Below the pieces are notes generated by a model. The model worked only from the letters and a program-made list of their open reading frames with translations, was not told the origin of the DNA and did no database searches. The translations under genes and the position numbers were made by a program. A stretch of 64,000 nt of DNA from JACMLD01 sp039916305 (GTDB taxonomy: Bacteria > Bacteroidota > Bacteroidia > Chitinophagales > Chitinophagaceae): assembly GCA_039916305.1 (NCBI GenBank), contig JBDSLR010000002.1, positions 259,252 to 323,251 of the forward strand, read 5' to 3'. Positions 27,278 to 36,205 of this stretch are shown piece after piece (position 1 is the first letter of the stretch; every line of letters begins with the position of its first letter).

Positions 27278-29788
27278 ATGCGCAGCCAACCCATCATAAA
27301 ACATCTTGTATTATTTTTTTTGCTGCATATACTGATTGCTGGCTGTTTCTCCGTTTACGCACAATCCTGGATTCGCATCAACCAGCTGGGCTACACCTGC
27401 CAGGGTGTTAAAGTAGCTGTATGGGCCAGCAAAGAAAAAGGTATACCCGGTGCTTTTCAATTGAAAGATTCTGCCACAGGCAATACTGTATACACGGGTA
27501 AAGCGGGCCAGGCATACAGGGCCTATGGCCCGTTTGCGCAAACCATGCGACTGGCGTTTACCGCTTTTACCAGGCCGGGTAAATATTATTTACAATGTGG
27601 CGTTACAAAATCGCCGGTGTTTGTTATTGGTAATGACGTGTACCATGGCGCGGCGGATTTTACGCTCCAGTACATGCGACAGCAAAGAAGCGGGTACAAC
27701 CCTTTTCTTCAAGACTCCTGTCATACCGGCGACGGGTATACGATGTATGGGCCGATGCCAGATACCACGCACATAGACGTGGCAGGTGGCTGGCACGATG
27801 CGACCGACTACCTGCAATATACTACTACATCGGCCACGGCCACCTACCATTTACTGGCTGCCAGTCGTGATTTCCCCGGAGTTTTTGCTGATACCCATGC
27901 CGCCAATGGACTGGATGGAAGCAATGGTGTTGCCGATGTGCTGGATGAAGCCCGGTGGGGGCTTGAATGGCTACTGAAAATGCACCCGCGCAAAGACTGG
28001 CTGTTTACTCAACTGGCCGATGACCGGGACCATGCAGGCTTCCGGCTTCCCAATCATGATTCTGTAGATTATGGTATAGGGAAGGGGAAAGGCCGCCCGG
28101 TATATTTTGCAAACGGCCTGCCGCAGGGTTTGGGCAAATATAAAAACCAGACTACCGGTGTTGCGTCTGCAGCTGGTAAATTTTCCAGTGCTTTTGCATT
28201 GGGTGCTATGGTATACGCAAATAAGGATAAACAGTTATCAGAACTGCTGGCTAACAGATCAGGCTCCGCCTACCAGTTAGGTTTGGCCAAACCAGGTGTG
28301 GCACAGACCGCACCCAACCGGGAAGCTTATTATTACGAAGAAGGCAATTGGGCAGACGATATGGAACTGGCTGCCGCCAATCTTTACCAGCTCACAAAAG
28401 ACAACCAATACATTTCGCAGTCAGTCAGTTACAGCGTGCAGGAAAAAGTGACGCCGTGGATGGGCGCCGATACCGCCAAACATTACCAGTGGTACCCCTT
28501 TCATAATTTTGGCCATTACGAACTGGCTAAAAGCACCGATGCCCCAAACAAGGCGTTGTTAATTTCTTATTATAAAGAAGGCATTGACCGCGTTTGGAAA
28601 AAAGCGAAGCAAAACGCTTTCTTCAGGGGCGTTCCATTTATCTGGTGCTCCAACAACCTAACTGTTTCCTTTACCATTCAGTGTTATCTCTACCGCGTAC
28701 TGAGTGGCGATAAACAATATGCGGAACTGGAACAAGCGGGCTTCGATTGGTTGTTTGGTTGCAATCCCTGGGGTAAGTCGATGGTATATGGACTGCCGGC
28801 CTACGGCAACACACCGCTTCACCCGCATTCTTCACTTTCATTACTCAAACATTATGATCTCAATGGCGGGTTGGTAGATGGACCGGTGTATGGCAGCATT
28901 TATAAAAACCTGCGCGGGCTGCAGCTGTATAACCCCGATGTGTATGCTGATTTTCAGTCAGACCTGGTTGTATACCACGATGATGCAGGCGACTATAGCA
29001 CCAATGAACCTACGATGGATGGCACTGCCAGCCTGGTTTATTTGCTGGCACAAAAAGAATTTCAGGCAAAACAGGCAATTGATAAAAATGCGGCAGTTGT
29101 GGATCACGGAGCCATTATCCGCGGTAGCGCAACCCATAAAAAACTAGCCCTGGTTTTTACGGGTGATGAATTTACAGACGGCGGCTATTTTATAGTGAAA
29201 GCATTAAAAGGTGCACAGGTTCCGGCTTCCTTTTTCCTGACGGGCAATTTTTATCGGAATAAAAGCTTTGCGCCTATTATAAAAAAGCTGCAAAAAGACG
29301 GGCACTATTTAGGCGCCCATTCCGATAAGCACCTGTTATATTGTGATTGGGAGAAAAGGGACAGCCTGTTAGTAACGAAACAACAGTTTACAGACGATCT
29401 GGAAGCGGTGTATAAAGAATTGGGCAAAATAGGAATTGACTATAAAAAAGCGCATTATTTTTTACCACCGTATGAGTGGTATAATGATAGCATTGCCACC
29501 TGGACAAAACAGCAGGGCCTGCAACTGGTTTCTTTTACACCGGGTACACGCAGCAACGCAGATTATACCTACCCCGAAATGGGCAGCAAATATGTTGATA
29601 GTAAAACCATCCTGCAATCAATTTTAAATTATGAACAACAATATGCCAACGGATTGAACGGGTTTATACTTTTAGTGCATATTGGAACTGATCCGCGGCG
29701 CACAGATAAATTTTATGCCCTGCTGCCGCTGTTGATTGACGCGTTGAAGAAAAAAGGCTACCAGTTTAGTAAGGTTGACGCTTTGTAA
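27278..29788 (+). CDS. Secreted GH9 glycosidase fused to polysaccharide deacetylase
   Basis: A signal peptide (to about residue 28) precedes an Ig-like CelD-type domain (about 30-120, IRINQLGY start). A GH9 catalytic domain follows (about 125-600). Its base aspartates lie in GGWHD174-A-T-D177-Y and its acid is probably E577 in STNE-P-T-M-D-G. The C-terminal 220 residues are a NodB-like deacetylase: FTG-D630-E-F in place of the usual TFDD, F-F-L-T-G-N-F, and the metal-binding H681-S-D-K-H685. GH9 is mostly cellulase but includes exo-beta-glucosaminidases. Joined to a deacetylase, an action on chitin- or chitosan-derived oligosaccharides is attractive, though inferred. At 836 aa it is long because of the fusion. 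Confidence 0.9.
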   Translation: MRSQPIIKHLVLFFLLHILIAGCFSVYAQSWIRINQLGYTCQGVKVAVWASKEKGIPGAFQLKDSATGNTVYTGKAGQAYRAYGPFAQTMRLAFTAFTRPGKYYLQCGVTKSPVFVIGNDVYHGAADFTLQYMRQQRSGYNPFLQDSCHTGDGYTMYGPMPDTTHIDVAGGWHDATDYLQYTTTSATATYHLLAASRDFPGVFADTHAANGLDGSNGVADVLDEARWGLEWLLKMHPRKDWLFTQLADDRDHAGFRLPNHDSVDYGIGKGKGRPVYFANGLPQGLGKYKNQTTGVASAAGKFSSAFALGAMVYANKDKQLSELLANRSGSAYQLGLAKPGVAQTAPNREAYYYEEGNWADDMELAAANLYQLTKDNQYISQSVSYSVQEKVTPWMGADTAKHYQWYPFHNFGHYELAKSTDAPNKALLISYYKEGIDRVWKKAKQNAFFRGVPFIWCSNNLTVSFTIQCYLYRVLSGDKQYAELEQAGFDWLFGCNPWGKSMVYGLPAYGNTPLHPHSSLSLLKHYDLNGGLVDGPVYGSIYKNLRGLQLYNPDVYADFQSDLVVYHDDAGDYSTNEPTMDGTASLVYLLAQKEFQAKQAIDKNAAVVDHGAIIRGSATHKKLALVFTGDEFTDGGYFIVKALKGAQVPASFFLTGNFYRNKSFAPIIKKLQKDGHYLGAHSDKHLLYCDWEKRDSLLVTKQQFTDDLEAVYKELGKIGIDYKKAHYFLPPYEWYNDSIATWTKQQGLQLVSFTPGTRSNADYTYPEMGSKYVDSKTILQSILNYEQQYANGLNGFILLVHIGTDPRRTDKFYALLPLLIDALKKKGYQFSKVDAL

Positions 29789-29843
29789 AACCTGGTTAAA
29801 TGCACACCTGGTTTCTATTCAGTTCATTGTAGCTATCGATATC

Positions 29844-30065
29844 CTAAGGGGCGACAAGGCGTTCGTACTCTTTGAGAGGCTGCGTTTTCCTTCTGGGTTC
29901 TGATTCGGCATAAAAATATAACTGTATTATCGAAGCATCAACAATAAAATAAACTAACAGAACTCGATGCCCGCCATAATGCTTCTTTCTTGCTGGCGTC
30001 GCAAAGGGTATTGGTATCAACCGTATATTACTGAATGAAAAGCTTGTTAATTCTTGTGAAATCAT
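29844..30065 (-). pseudogene. Possible RelE-like toxin C-terminal fragment
   Basis: A 73-codon frame ends with a pattern like the C-terminal half of RelE/HigB-type toxins: R-K-K-H-Y-G-G-H-R-V-L-L-V-Y-F strand, I-I-Q-L-Y-F-Y-A-E-S-E, then E-Y-E-R-L. Full toxins are about 90-110 aa, and the N-terminal helices seem to be missing. There is no antitoxin gene beside it. It lies in a 380-bp space between the GH9 and MbnP genes. It could be a decayed toxin or a chance reading frame. Confidence 0.4.
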
Positions 30066-30168
30066 AATAAGGCCCTGTCATTGTTAAAAAGCTTAATGTT
30101 TTATCCGGATCGTATTGCATAAGGCTGGTTTCAAATCTGCCGTATCTTTAGGACCAGGTATTTTAATA

Positions 30169-30888
30169 ATGAATAAAGGATATTTGTTAGGGCTCTTTGT
30201 AGTTGTCATTCTTGTAACCGGGTTTGTACCTGGTCGCCGTGATGCTGCAACCATGACCACGATCCATTTTAAACATTGGGTAGGGAATAAAGAACTGGTA
30301 TTGTTTGATGAAACGTATACCAATTCTTTTGGAGAACCTTTCGTGGTTAATAAATTCAGGTATTATATTTCGGGGCTTTCTTTTACTGATGCGCAGGGTG
30401 AACATAGCCTGCCGGAAAATTATTACCTGGTAGATGAGGCAGATTCCCTGTCAAAAACAATTCAGTTACCTGCTGCAGGTATACAATCCATTTCTTTTAT
30501 CATTGGCGTAGACAGCAGCAGAAGCACAGGCGGTGTACAAACCGGCAGCCTTGACCCTGCCAATGGTATGTTCTGGACATGGAACAGCGGCTATGTTTTT
30601 GCTAAACTGGAAGGGCAAAGCGATTCATCCCACGCACCGGTACACAGCCTCAGCTGGCATGTGGGCGGCTTCCGGCAGCAGGAAAATGCGTTAAGAAGAA
30701 TAAAATTAACAGTCAGTAGCCAGGCCGGCGCAGCTAATAATACTATTATTGTTCATGCCAATATTTTGAAATGGTTTGATGCGGTTCACCCGTTAAAAAT
30801 TTCCCAATCACCTGTATGCCATCAGGCAGGCAAGCTGGCCATGCTGCTGGCCGACAATTACAGTGCTATGTTTTCTGTTGTACCATGA
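30169..30888 (+). CDS. MbnP family exported copper-binding-type protein
   Basis: From the ATG at 30169 the protein has a signal peptide, then the MbnP pattern: H-F-K-H-W start strand, V-N-K-F-R-Y-Y-I-S-G-L, YYLVDEADS, G-V-D-S-S-R, and the highly typical M-F-W-T-W-N-S-G-Y-V-F-A-K-L-E-G. In the studied MbnP, a tryptophan is oxidised to kynurenine by the diheme enzyme MbnH to make a copper site. The next gene is exactly such a diheme protein and overlaps this stop codon by ATGA. The pair is therefore expected to work together in the periplasm, probably in copper handling. A late C-H-Q-A-G motif may add a metal ligand. Confidence 0.85.
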   Translation: MNKGYLLGLFVVVILVTGFVPGRRDAATMTTIHFKHWVGNKELVLFDETYTNSFGEPFVVNKFRYYISGLSFTDAQGEHSLPENYYLVDEADSLSKTIQLPAAGIQSISFIIGVDSSRSTGGVQTGSLDPANGMFWTWNSGYVFAKLEGQSDSSHAPVHSLSWHVGGFRQQENALRRIKLTVSSQAGAANNTIIVHANILKWFDAVHPLKISQSPVCHQAGKLAMLLADNYSAMFSVVP

Positions 30889-31940
30889 AAATATTGACTA
30901 CCATATGTATTGGTCTTTTTTTATTGGCCGGCATTGCCTGGGTAGAGGCGGGCAACAAACCGACACCAATAAAATTTATGGTGCCGGCTGGATGGCCACA
31001 GCCATCGTACAATTTTAAAGCTAACCCCATTACAAAACAGGGATTTGAACTGGGCCGCAAACTTTTCTATGATGAAAAGCTCAGCAAAGATTCTACTATT
31101 TCCTGTGCCAGCTGCCATCAGCAATTTGGCGGATTTGCTACTTATGATCATAACCTCAGCCACGGATTTAATAATTCACTTACTACGCGTAATGCACCTG
31201 CACTGCAAAACCTGGCCTGGCAAAAGGAGTTTATGTGGGATGGCGGCGTCACTCATCTGGATCTGCAACCGCTGGCACCGCTAACCGCCACCAATGAAAT
31301 GGGCGAAACCCTTGGCAACGTGATTAAAAAATTAAACAAGGATACGGCATATAAAAGAATGTTCAGGGAAGCTTTCGGCCCCACGCCGGTCAATACCCAG
31401 AAAATGAGCATGGCCCTCAGCCAGTTTGTGCTGATGCTGGTGAGCAGCAATAGTAAATACGATAAAGTGATGCGGGGTGAAGCTGCCTTTATACTTCCTG
31501 AGAAGCTGGGATACGAAATTTTTCAAAAAAAATGCGCCAGTTGTCATTCGGCGCCGTTTTTTACCGACCTGTCTTACCGCAATACCGGGTTGCCGGTAGA
31601 CACTACGCTGGATGATTATGGAAGAATGAAAATTACCCGTGAGAAAAATGATTCACTCAAATTTAAAGTGCCGTCTTTAAGGAATGTAGCCATTACGGCG
31701 CCATATGGTCACGATGGCCGGTTTTTTAGTTTGCAGAATGTGTATGAACACTACCGCAACAAACTGGTGGTTACTGCCAGCACGGATTCTTTGCTGCAGC
31801 ATAAAATACCCATCAGCAATTATGAAAGCGGCCAGTTGACTGCTTTTTTGCGCACACTTACAGATACAGGCTTTTTGAAAAACCCCGCCCTTGCACCTCC
31901 CGGGTATACTGTTACGCCGGAGTTTATTCATTATCATTAA
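30885..31940 (+). CDS. Diheme cytochrome c peroxidase / MauG / MbnH family
   Basis: A signal peptide starts at the ATG at 30885, which overlaps the mbnP-like stop by four bases (translational coupling). Two c-type heme sites are visible: C74-A-S-C77-H78 and C217-A-S-C220-H221. Other family landmarks are LGRKLFYDEKLSKD, SCASCHQQFGGFA, the N-A-P-A-L-Q-N-L-A segment and PSLRNVAITAPYGHDGRF with a possible distal ligand. Members reduce peroxide or, as MauG/MbnH, perform long-range oxidation of a partner protein. Because its partner is MbnP-like, the MbnH role (Trp to kynurenine) is the best guess. About 350 aa, normal. Confidence 0.9.
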   Translation: MKILTTICIGLFLLAGIAWVEAGNKPTPIKFMVPAGWPQPSYNFKANPITKQGFELGRKLFYDEKLSKDSTISCASCHQQFGGFATYDHNLSHGFNNSLTTRNAPALQNLAWQKEFMWDGGVTHLDLQPLAPLTATNEMGETLGNVIKKLNKDTAYKRMFREAFGPTPVNTQKMSMALSQFVLMLVSSNSKYDKVMRGEAAFILPEKLGYEIFQKKCASCHSAPFFTDLSYRNTGLPVDTTLDDYGRMKITREKNDSLKFKVPSLRNVAITAPYGHDGRFFSLQNVYEHYRNKLVVTASTDSLLQHKIPISNYESGQLTAFLRTLTDTGFLKNPALAPPGYTVTPEFIHYH

Positions 31941-32305
31941 AAGGTCATATTAGCTGCGTTTAACCGAGACGTGGTCGATTTTTTTAGACTGCCCCTATCC
32001 ATTTTGAAGAGCCAGCTTAACGGTGGGTTTGCCCGGGGAAATCTATTTTTTAGGCACTTCTTAGGACCATTTCAGAATAAACCAGTGCAAAACTACCATT
32101 GCCTTTGTAGAAGGCTGTCGGCGGGAACATTAGTCATCCCTCTTTTTTTAAGACAAATTAGGTCACCAAAATGATAAAGTTTTACCCGGATGCGGTGGAT
32201 AGTCAGGTAACCGGTAGTTTTGCAAATCTCTCATTGCCTGCCTAATCTGGCATTACCATTGCCCTTGTATCCACCTGATTGGTAAACGCCACAAAAGAAC
32301 TTAGT
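31941..32305. other. Gene-free spacer before mqo
   Basis: No gene is supported in this 365-bp stretch. Two near-identical 16-base words, TACCATTGCCTTTGTA at 32094 and TACCATTGCCCTTGTA at 32254, stand 160 bp apart on the same strand. A weak promoter candidate overlaps this region and is listed separately. Confidence 0.5.
32219..32250 (+). promoter_or_regulatory. Candidate Bacteroidota-type promoter of mqo
   Basis: TTTG at 32219-32222 and TAATCTGG at 32243-32250 are 20 bases apart. This approximates the TTTG / TAnnTTTG promoter of Bacteroidota sigma-ABfr, with two mismatches in the second box. It would give a leader of about 50 bases before the mqo start at 32306. Confidence 0.25.
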
Positions 32306-33814
32306 ATGAGCCGTTCTGCACAACACAGCAACCCAGATATAGTATTAATAGGAGCAGGTATTATGAGTGCTACACTGGGTGTTTTACTGAAAGAGTTAAA
32401 CCCGTCTTTTAAAATAGAAGTGCTGGAACGCCTGGATAGTGTGGCCCTTGAAAGCTCCGATGCCTGGAACAATGCAGGTACCGGCCACTCCGCTTTTTGC
32501 GAACTGAATTATACGCCCGAAAAGGAAGACGGTAGCATCAGCATCGCCAAGGCCATCCAGATAGCCAGCCAGTTTGAGATCTCTAAGGAGTTCTGGTCTT
32601 TTTTGCTGGAGAAAAATTATATCCGCCAGCCGCAGGAATTTATTACGCCTGTGCCACATATCAGTTTTGTATGGGGCGAAGAAAATACGGCTTTCCTGGA
32701 AAAGCGTTTTGAAGCCATGTCACAGCATCATTTGTTTGAAGGCATGCAGTATTCAGCAGAAAAAGAAACCCTGCAGGAATGGATGCCGCTGATCATGAAG
32801 GGCCGTGATGAAGCCCAACCCTGCGCGGCTACCCGTATGGACCTGGGAACAGATGTAAATTTTGGTACCCTAACCCGTAAATTGTTTCGCTACCTGTTTG
32901 ACTTACCGGGTATTACTTTTCACCTGGCGCATGAAGTGAGGGATTTGGAAAAAGATGATGATGGCCACTGGAGCATAGAAGTGAAAAACCTTACCACCGG
33001 TAATAAGCGTACCATCCAGACAAAGTTTATTTTTATTGGCGCCGGGGGCGGATCATTACCCCTGCTGGAGAAATCTGGTATCCCGGAAAGCAAGGGTTAT
33101 GGCGGTTTCCCGGTAAGCGGACAGTGGCTTATTTGTAATAACCAGGAAATTATTGCTGAGCACAATGCCAAAGTATATGGTAAAGCATCTGTGGGCTCAC
33201 CACCCATGAGCGTACCGCACCTGGATACCCGTGTAATTGATGGAAGAAAATCTTTACTCTTTGGCCCTTATGCCGGATTTTCTACTAAATTTCTAAAAAA
33301 TGGCTCTTTCTGGGATCTGCCGGGCTCCATTAAGTTCAGTAATATAAAACCAATGGTAATGGCGGGCGTACACAATTTGCCCCTGACCAAATACCTGATT
33401 GAGCAGGTTAGCCAGTCTGCCGAAGACCGGATAGAGGCGTTGCATGAATACATGCCGTCTGCAGCCATGAATGACTGGATACTGGAAACTGCGGGGCAAC
33501 GGGTACAGGTCATTAAGAAAAGTGAAGATGAAGGTGGCGTACTTGAGTTTGGAACAGAAGTGGTAAGTGCTGCCGATGGATCCATTGCAGCGTTACTGGG
33601 TGCTTCGCCCGGTGCATCAACCGCAGTGGCCATTATGCTTGATCTGTTGCAACGTTGTTTTCCGGAGCAGCTGCACACGGCAGAATGGCAAATGAAATTA
33701 AGGGATATCATTCCTTCCTATGGGCAATCGCTTACAGATAATAAAGAACTTGCTATGGAAACGCGGCAAAGAACAAGCATGGTGCTGGGGTTGACGAAGG
33801 AGCCTGATGTATGA
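32306..33814 (+). CDS. mqo: Malate:quinone oxidoreductase
   Basis: Mqo oxidises malate to oxaloacetate at the membrane and passes electrons to quinone, replacing or aiding soluble malate dehydrogenase. The FAD-binding start DIVLIGAGIMSATLG, the W-N-N-A-G-T-G-H-S-A stretch, ELNYTPEK, GAGGGSLPLLEKSGIPE, GGFPVSGQWL and the C-terminal LGASPGASTAV segment are all diagnostic. The ATG at 32306 is preferred over a TTG at 32279. The length of 502 aa is normal. It is followed by a convergent ArsC-like gene. Confidence 0.95.
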   Translation: MSRSAQHSNPDIVLIGAGIMSATLGVLLKELNPSFKIEVLERLDSVALESSDAWNNAGTGHSAFCELNYTPEKEDGSISIAKAIQIASQFEISKEFWSFLLEKNYIRQPQEFITPVPHISFVWGEENTAFLEKRFEAMSQHHLFEGMQYSAEKETLQEWMPLIMKGRDEAQPCAATRMDLGTDVNFGTLTRKLFRYLFDLPGITFHLAHEVRDLEKDDDGHWSIEVKNLTTGNKRTIQTKFIFIGAGGGSLPLLEKSGIPESKGYGGFPVSGQWLICNNQEIIAEHNAKVYGKASVGSPPMSVPHLDTRVIDGRKSLLFGPYAGFSTKFLKNGSFWDLPGSIKFSNIKPMVMAGVHNLPLTKYLIEQVSQSAEDRIEALHEYMPSAAMNDWILETAGQRVQVIKKSEDEGGVLEFGTEVVSAADGSIAALLGASPGASTAVAIMLDLLQRCFPEQLHTAEWQMKLRDIIPSYGQSLTDNKELAMETRQRTSMVLGLTKEPDV

Positions 33815-33886
33815 TGTATCTGGCCCCCGCAAGTTACCTGATAAAAGTCCTTCCTCTGTTAGCTCTGTGCAACTTTTATTCTTTTC

Positions 33887-34237
33887 TCACAGCGCTTCTT
33901 TCAGCGCAGCTACCGTTTTCTTTTCGCTGCCAATAAAAATTTTATTGCCGCTGATGGTAACGGGTCGTTTCAGAAAAGTATATTCTTCCAGTATATATTG
34001 GCGGTAATCTTTTTCTGTAAGGATTTTATCTTTAAGGCCAAGTGCCTTGTATTTGAGGGCCCGCCTGCTGAACAGTGCTTCGTAACTGCCAGCCAGTTTT
34101 TTCATTCCATCCAGCTGGGGGGCGGTGATCTGCTGCGTTTTTATATCCTGCAGTTCAAAACCTTTTTTATCAATCTTTATGTCTTTGATGATGGCGCTGC
34201 AGGTGCTGCAGGTAGCGAGGTGATACATTTTCTTCAT
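33887..34237 (-). CDS. ArsC/Spx-like thioredoxin-fold protein
   Basis: From the ATG at 34237 (MKKMYHLATCSTC) the protein is 116 aa with C10-x2-C13 at the start of the fold, then the family segments F-E-L-Q-D-I-K-T-Q, F-S-R-R-A-L-K-Y-K-x-L-G and L-K-R-P-V-T-I-S-G-N-K-I-F-I-G. ArsC-type reductases and Spx regulators share this architecture. Bacteroidota have many uncharacterised members, and no arsenic genes are nearby, so arsenate reduction is not assumed. It lies downstream of the acyltransferase gene on the same strand, after a 96-bp gap. Confidence 0.85.
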   Translation of the reverse strand: MKKMYHLATCSTCSAIIKDIKIDKKGFELQDIKTQQITAPQLDGMKKLAGSYEALFSRRALKYKALGLKDKILTEKDYRQYILEEYTFLKRPVTISGNKIFIGSEKKTVAALKEAL

Positions 34238-34333
34238 AACGAAATTTAAAATTGCTGATTTTGGGATAGGGGGATTTAATGATTTTCCTTTGTTGAAACC
34301 ATCATCGAAATCACAAAATCCTGCAGTCGGCAA

Positions 34334-34954
34334 TCAGGAAATTACCTTTTCCCATTCTTTCGTCTGCTGATTAAACTGCTTGATTATCCTGGCAGGATTG
34401 CCGGCCGCAATGGAGTAATCAGGAATATTTTTAGTGACCACGCTGCCTGCAGCAATAACACAATATTTACCTACGTTTACTCCAGCCGTGATAACGCTGT
34501 TGGCGCCAATCCAGCTGCCATCTCCAATAGTTATTAACGCGGTTGTGCATGGCTGGTAGCGAAAGGCAACAGTAACGTCACTGAAACCGTGGTTGAGCCC
34601 GCTCATGACCACGTTTTGTGCTGTCATGATATGATTGCCGATGCTGATGGGCCCGATAATCACGTTCATGGCGCCAATAAAAGCTGACTCTCCAATCTTT
34701 ACGGGCCCCACCCCATTGTTTACAAAGGTGAAATCTTCTATGGTGCTGTTATCACCTATTTCAAACACGTTAAAAGGCATGGTATCTACCCTTGCCCTGC
34801 GAAAGATGGATACATTCTTACCTTTTTTATGGTAGAAGGGATTTACAAAAACTTTTACCCACCAGCGTGGTCTTACACCGCCCCCGGAAGAGATAAGCCA
34901 TAAGGTTAATTTTTTTAATTCGGGGTGCGACTTTATTTTTTCTGCCAGTGACAT
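34334..34954 (-). CDS. Left-handed beta-helix acyltransferase (WcaF/LbH type)
   Basis: Hexapeptide repeats run from about residue 65 to 185, with the family ending GSVVTKNIPDYSIAAGNPARIIKQF and the internal histidine-bearing segment G-L-N-H-G-F. This is the trimeric left-handed beta-helix acetyltransferase fold. Members O- or N-acylate sugars of capsules or lipopolysaccharide. At 206 aa it is a standard size. A few kb separate it from the kdsB area and no other glycan-assembly genes adjoin, so its substrate is open. Confidence 0.9.
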   Translation of the reverse strand: MSLAEKIKSHPELKKLTLWLISSGGGVRPRWWVKVFVNPFYHKKGKNVSIFRRARVDTMPFNVFEIGDNSTIEDFTFVNNGVGPVKIGESAFIGAMNVIIGPISIGNHIMTAQNVVMSGLNHGFSDVTVAFRYQPCTTALITIGDGSWIGANSVITAGVNVGKYCVIAAGSVVTKNIPDYSIAAGNPARIIKQFNQQTKEWEKVIS

Positions 34955-35299
34955 GTAATGACTTTAAATTTTAAAGGGGCTCAAACGCTTGCTGGAGTAA
35001 CAAGTGAGTGACACCCGTCCGACCGGCTGGCGGGCAACCGAAGCTCAACCAGGACGCTGCCGCCGGCATCCCAATAAATTATACAATCTTATCCGATGCT
35101 GATTCTTTTTTTGCAGGTTTTCTTCCGTTGCTCCCGCAAGCGCTTCCTCACTTTCCTGTCTCTTACTGCTCCTGGTACCAAACATACAATTAACCTCCCA
35201 AAATGGCAAATGATTAAACTCTGTTAATATATCTGTGTGCATACCAAATTTTCGTAATTTTCAACCCCATTCTTTCAACAATTTAAAAAATAGCTTGCC
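34955..35299. other. Gene-free spacer with a GC-rich segment
   Basis: No gene is supported in this 345-bp stretch. Bases 35000-35065 are clearly richer in G and C than the surroundings and contain CCGGCTGGCGGGC and GCCGCCGGC. Such patches are often parts of dispersed repeats; only a genome self-search could tell. Confidence 0.45.
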
Positions 35300-36187
35300 A
35301 TGGTAACACGGAGACACTTTATCCAGCAAAGTTCCTTGCTGGCCGCCGCCTTAATCATAGATACATCAGATTTATTTAAAATGCACAAACAGTTGGGCAT
35401 TCAACTGTATACGGTTAGAGATGAAGTTTCCAAAGACCTGGAGCATGCTTTGTCCGGGGTGTCAAAAGCCGGTTATACCATGACGGAGTTATACGGCTAC
35501 GATTATAAAACACGCAAGTTTTTTGACCGCAGTGTAAAAGATATGTCGGCATTGCTGAAGAAACACCAGCTTACTACTCCCAGCGGCCATTATAACATAC
35601 TGGATATGATGTATGACAGCAGTTACAACTGGGACAGCTGGAAATACCTGCTGGAAGATGCAAAAACACTGGGTAATAAATATGTTGTAATTCCCTATAT
35701 GGATGATAAGCACCGTACGCCTGATAACTATAAACTGATGGCAGAGCGGCTGAACAAGGCAGGCGAGCTGAGCAAGGCAGCCGGCATTACCACCGGTTAC
35801 CATAACCATTGGTTTGAGTTTGATGCCATGGGAGATACTACCGCCTATGACTACCTGCTAAAGAATACAGATGCCAAACTGGTAAAATTTGAAATGGATC
35901 TGTACTGGTTTGCCAATGCCGGGCAGGATCCTATTGCATGGATGAAAAAATACCCCGGTCGTTTCCCGATGTGGCACATAAAGGACATGGAAGCCAAAAC
36001 CGAAGGAAAAGATAAAGGCCAGACCTGCGAAGTAGGCCAGGGCGTAATTAACTGGAAATCTATTTTTTCCCACCAGGCAGAGGCCGGCGTTGACTATGTA
36101 TTTGTGGAACAGGAGCAATACCGCAGACCGGTGTTTGAATGCATTAAGATCAGCGCAGATTACATGAAAAAAAATCTTCTCAAATAA
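35300..36187 (+). CDS. Tat-exported TIM-barrel sugar isomerase/epimerase-like protein
   Basis: The N-terminus TRRHFIQQSSLLAAA is a twin-arginine signal. The remainder is a xylose-isomerase-like TIM barrel with GIQLYTVRDEV, T-T-G-Y-H-N-H-W-F-E-F, K-F-E-M-D-L-Y-W, W-H-I-K-D-M and V-F-V-E-Q-E-Q, which carry the usual metal ligands (Glu, Asp, His, Glu). Members isomerise or epimerise sugars and sugar acids, often 3-keto sugars in this neighbourhood type. A Tat-signal Gfo/Idh/MocA protein starts 18 bp downstream and two DUF1080 proteins follow, which suggests one pathway for keto-glycosides. Confidence 0.9.
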   Translation: MVTRRHFIQQSSLLAAALIIDTSDLFKMHKQLGIQLYTVRDEVSKDLEHALSGVSKAGYTMTELYGYDYKTRKFFDRSVKDMSALLKKHQLTTPSGHYNILDMMYDSSYNWDSWKYLLEDAKTLGNKYVVIPYMDDKHRTPDNYKLMAERLNKAGELSKAAGITTGYHNHWFEFDAMGDTTAYDYLLKNTDAKLVKFEMDLYWFANAGQDPIAWMKKYPGRFPMWHIKDMEAKTEGKDKGQTCEVGQGVINWKSIFSHQAEAGVDYVFVEQEQYRRPVFECIKISADYMKKNLLK

Positions 36188-36205
36188 TAAAACATTGCTA
36201 ACCGT

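Noticed and set aside
31971..32174. 67-codon frame upstream of mqo
   Set aside because: No family-like pattern or start context; treated as non-coding spacer.
33887..34237. Arsenic resistance gene arsC
   Set aside because: The fold matches, but no ars genes or regulator are nearby and the family is mostly uncharacterised in Bacteroidota.
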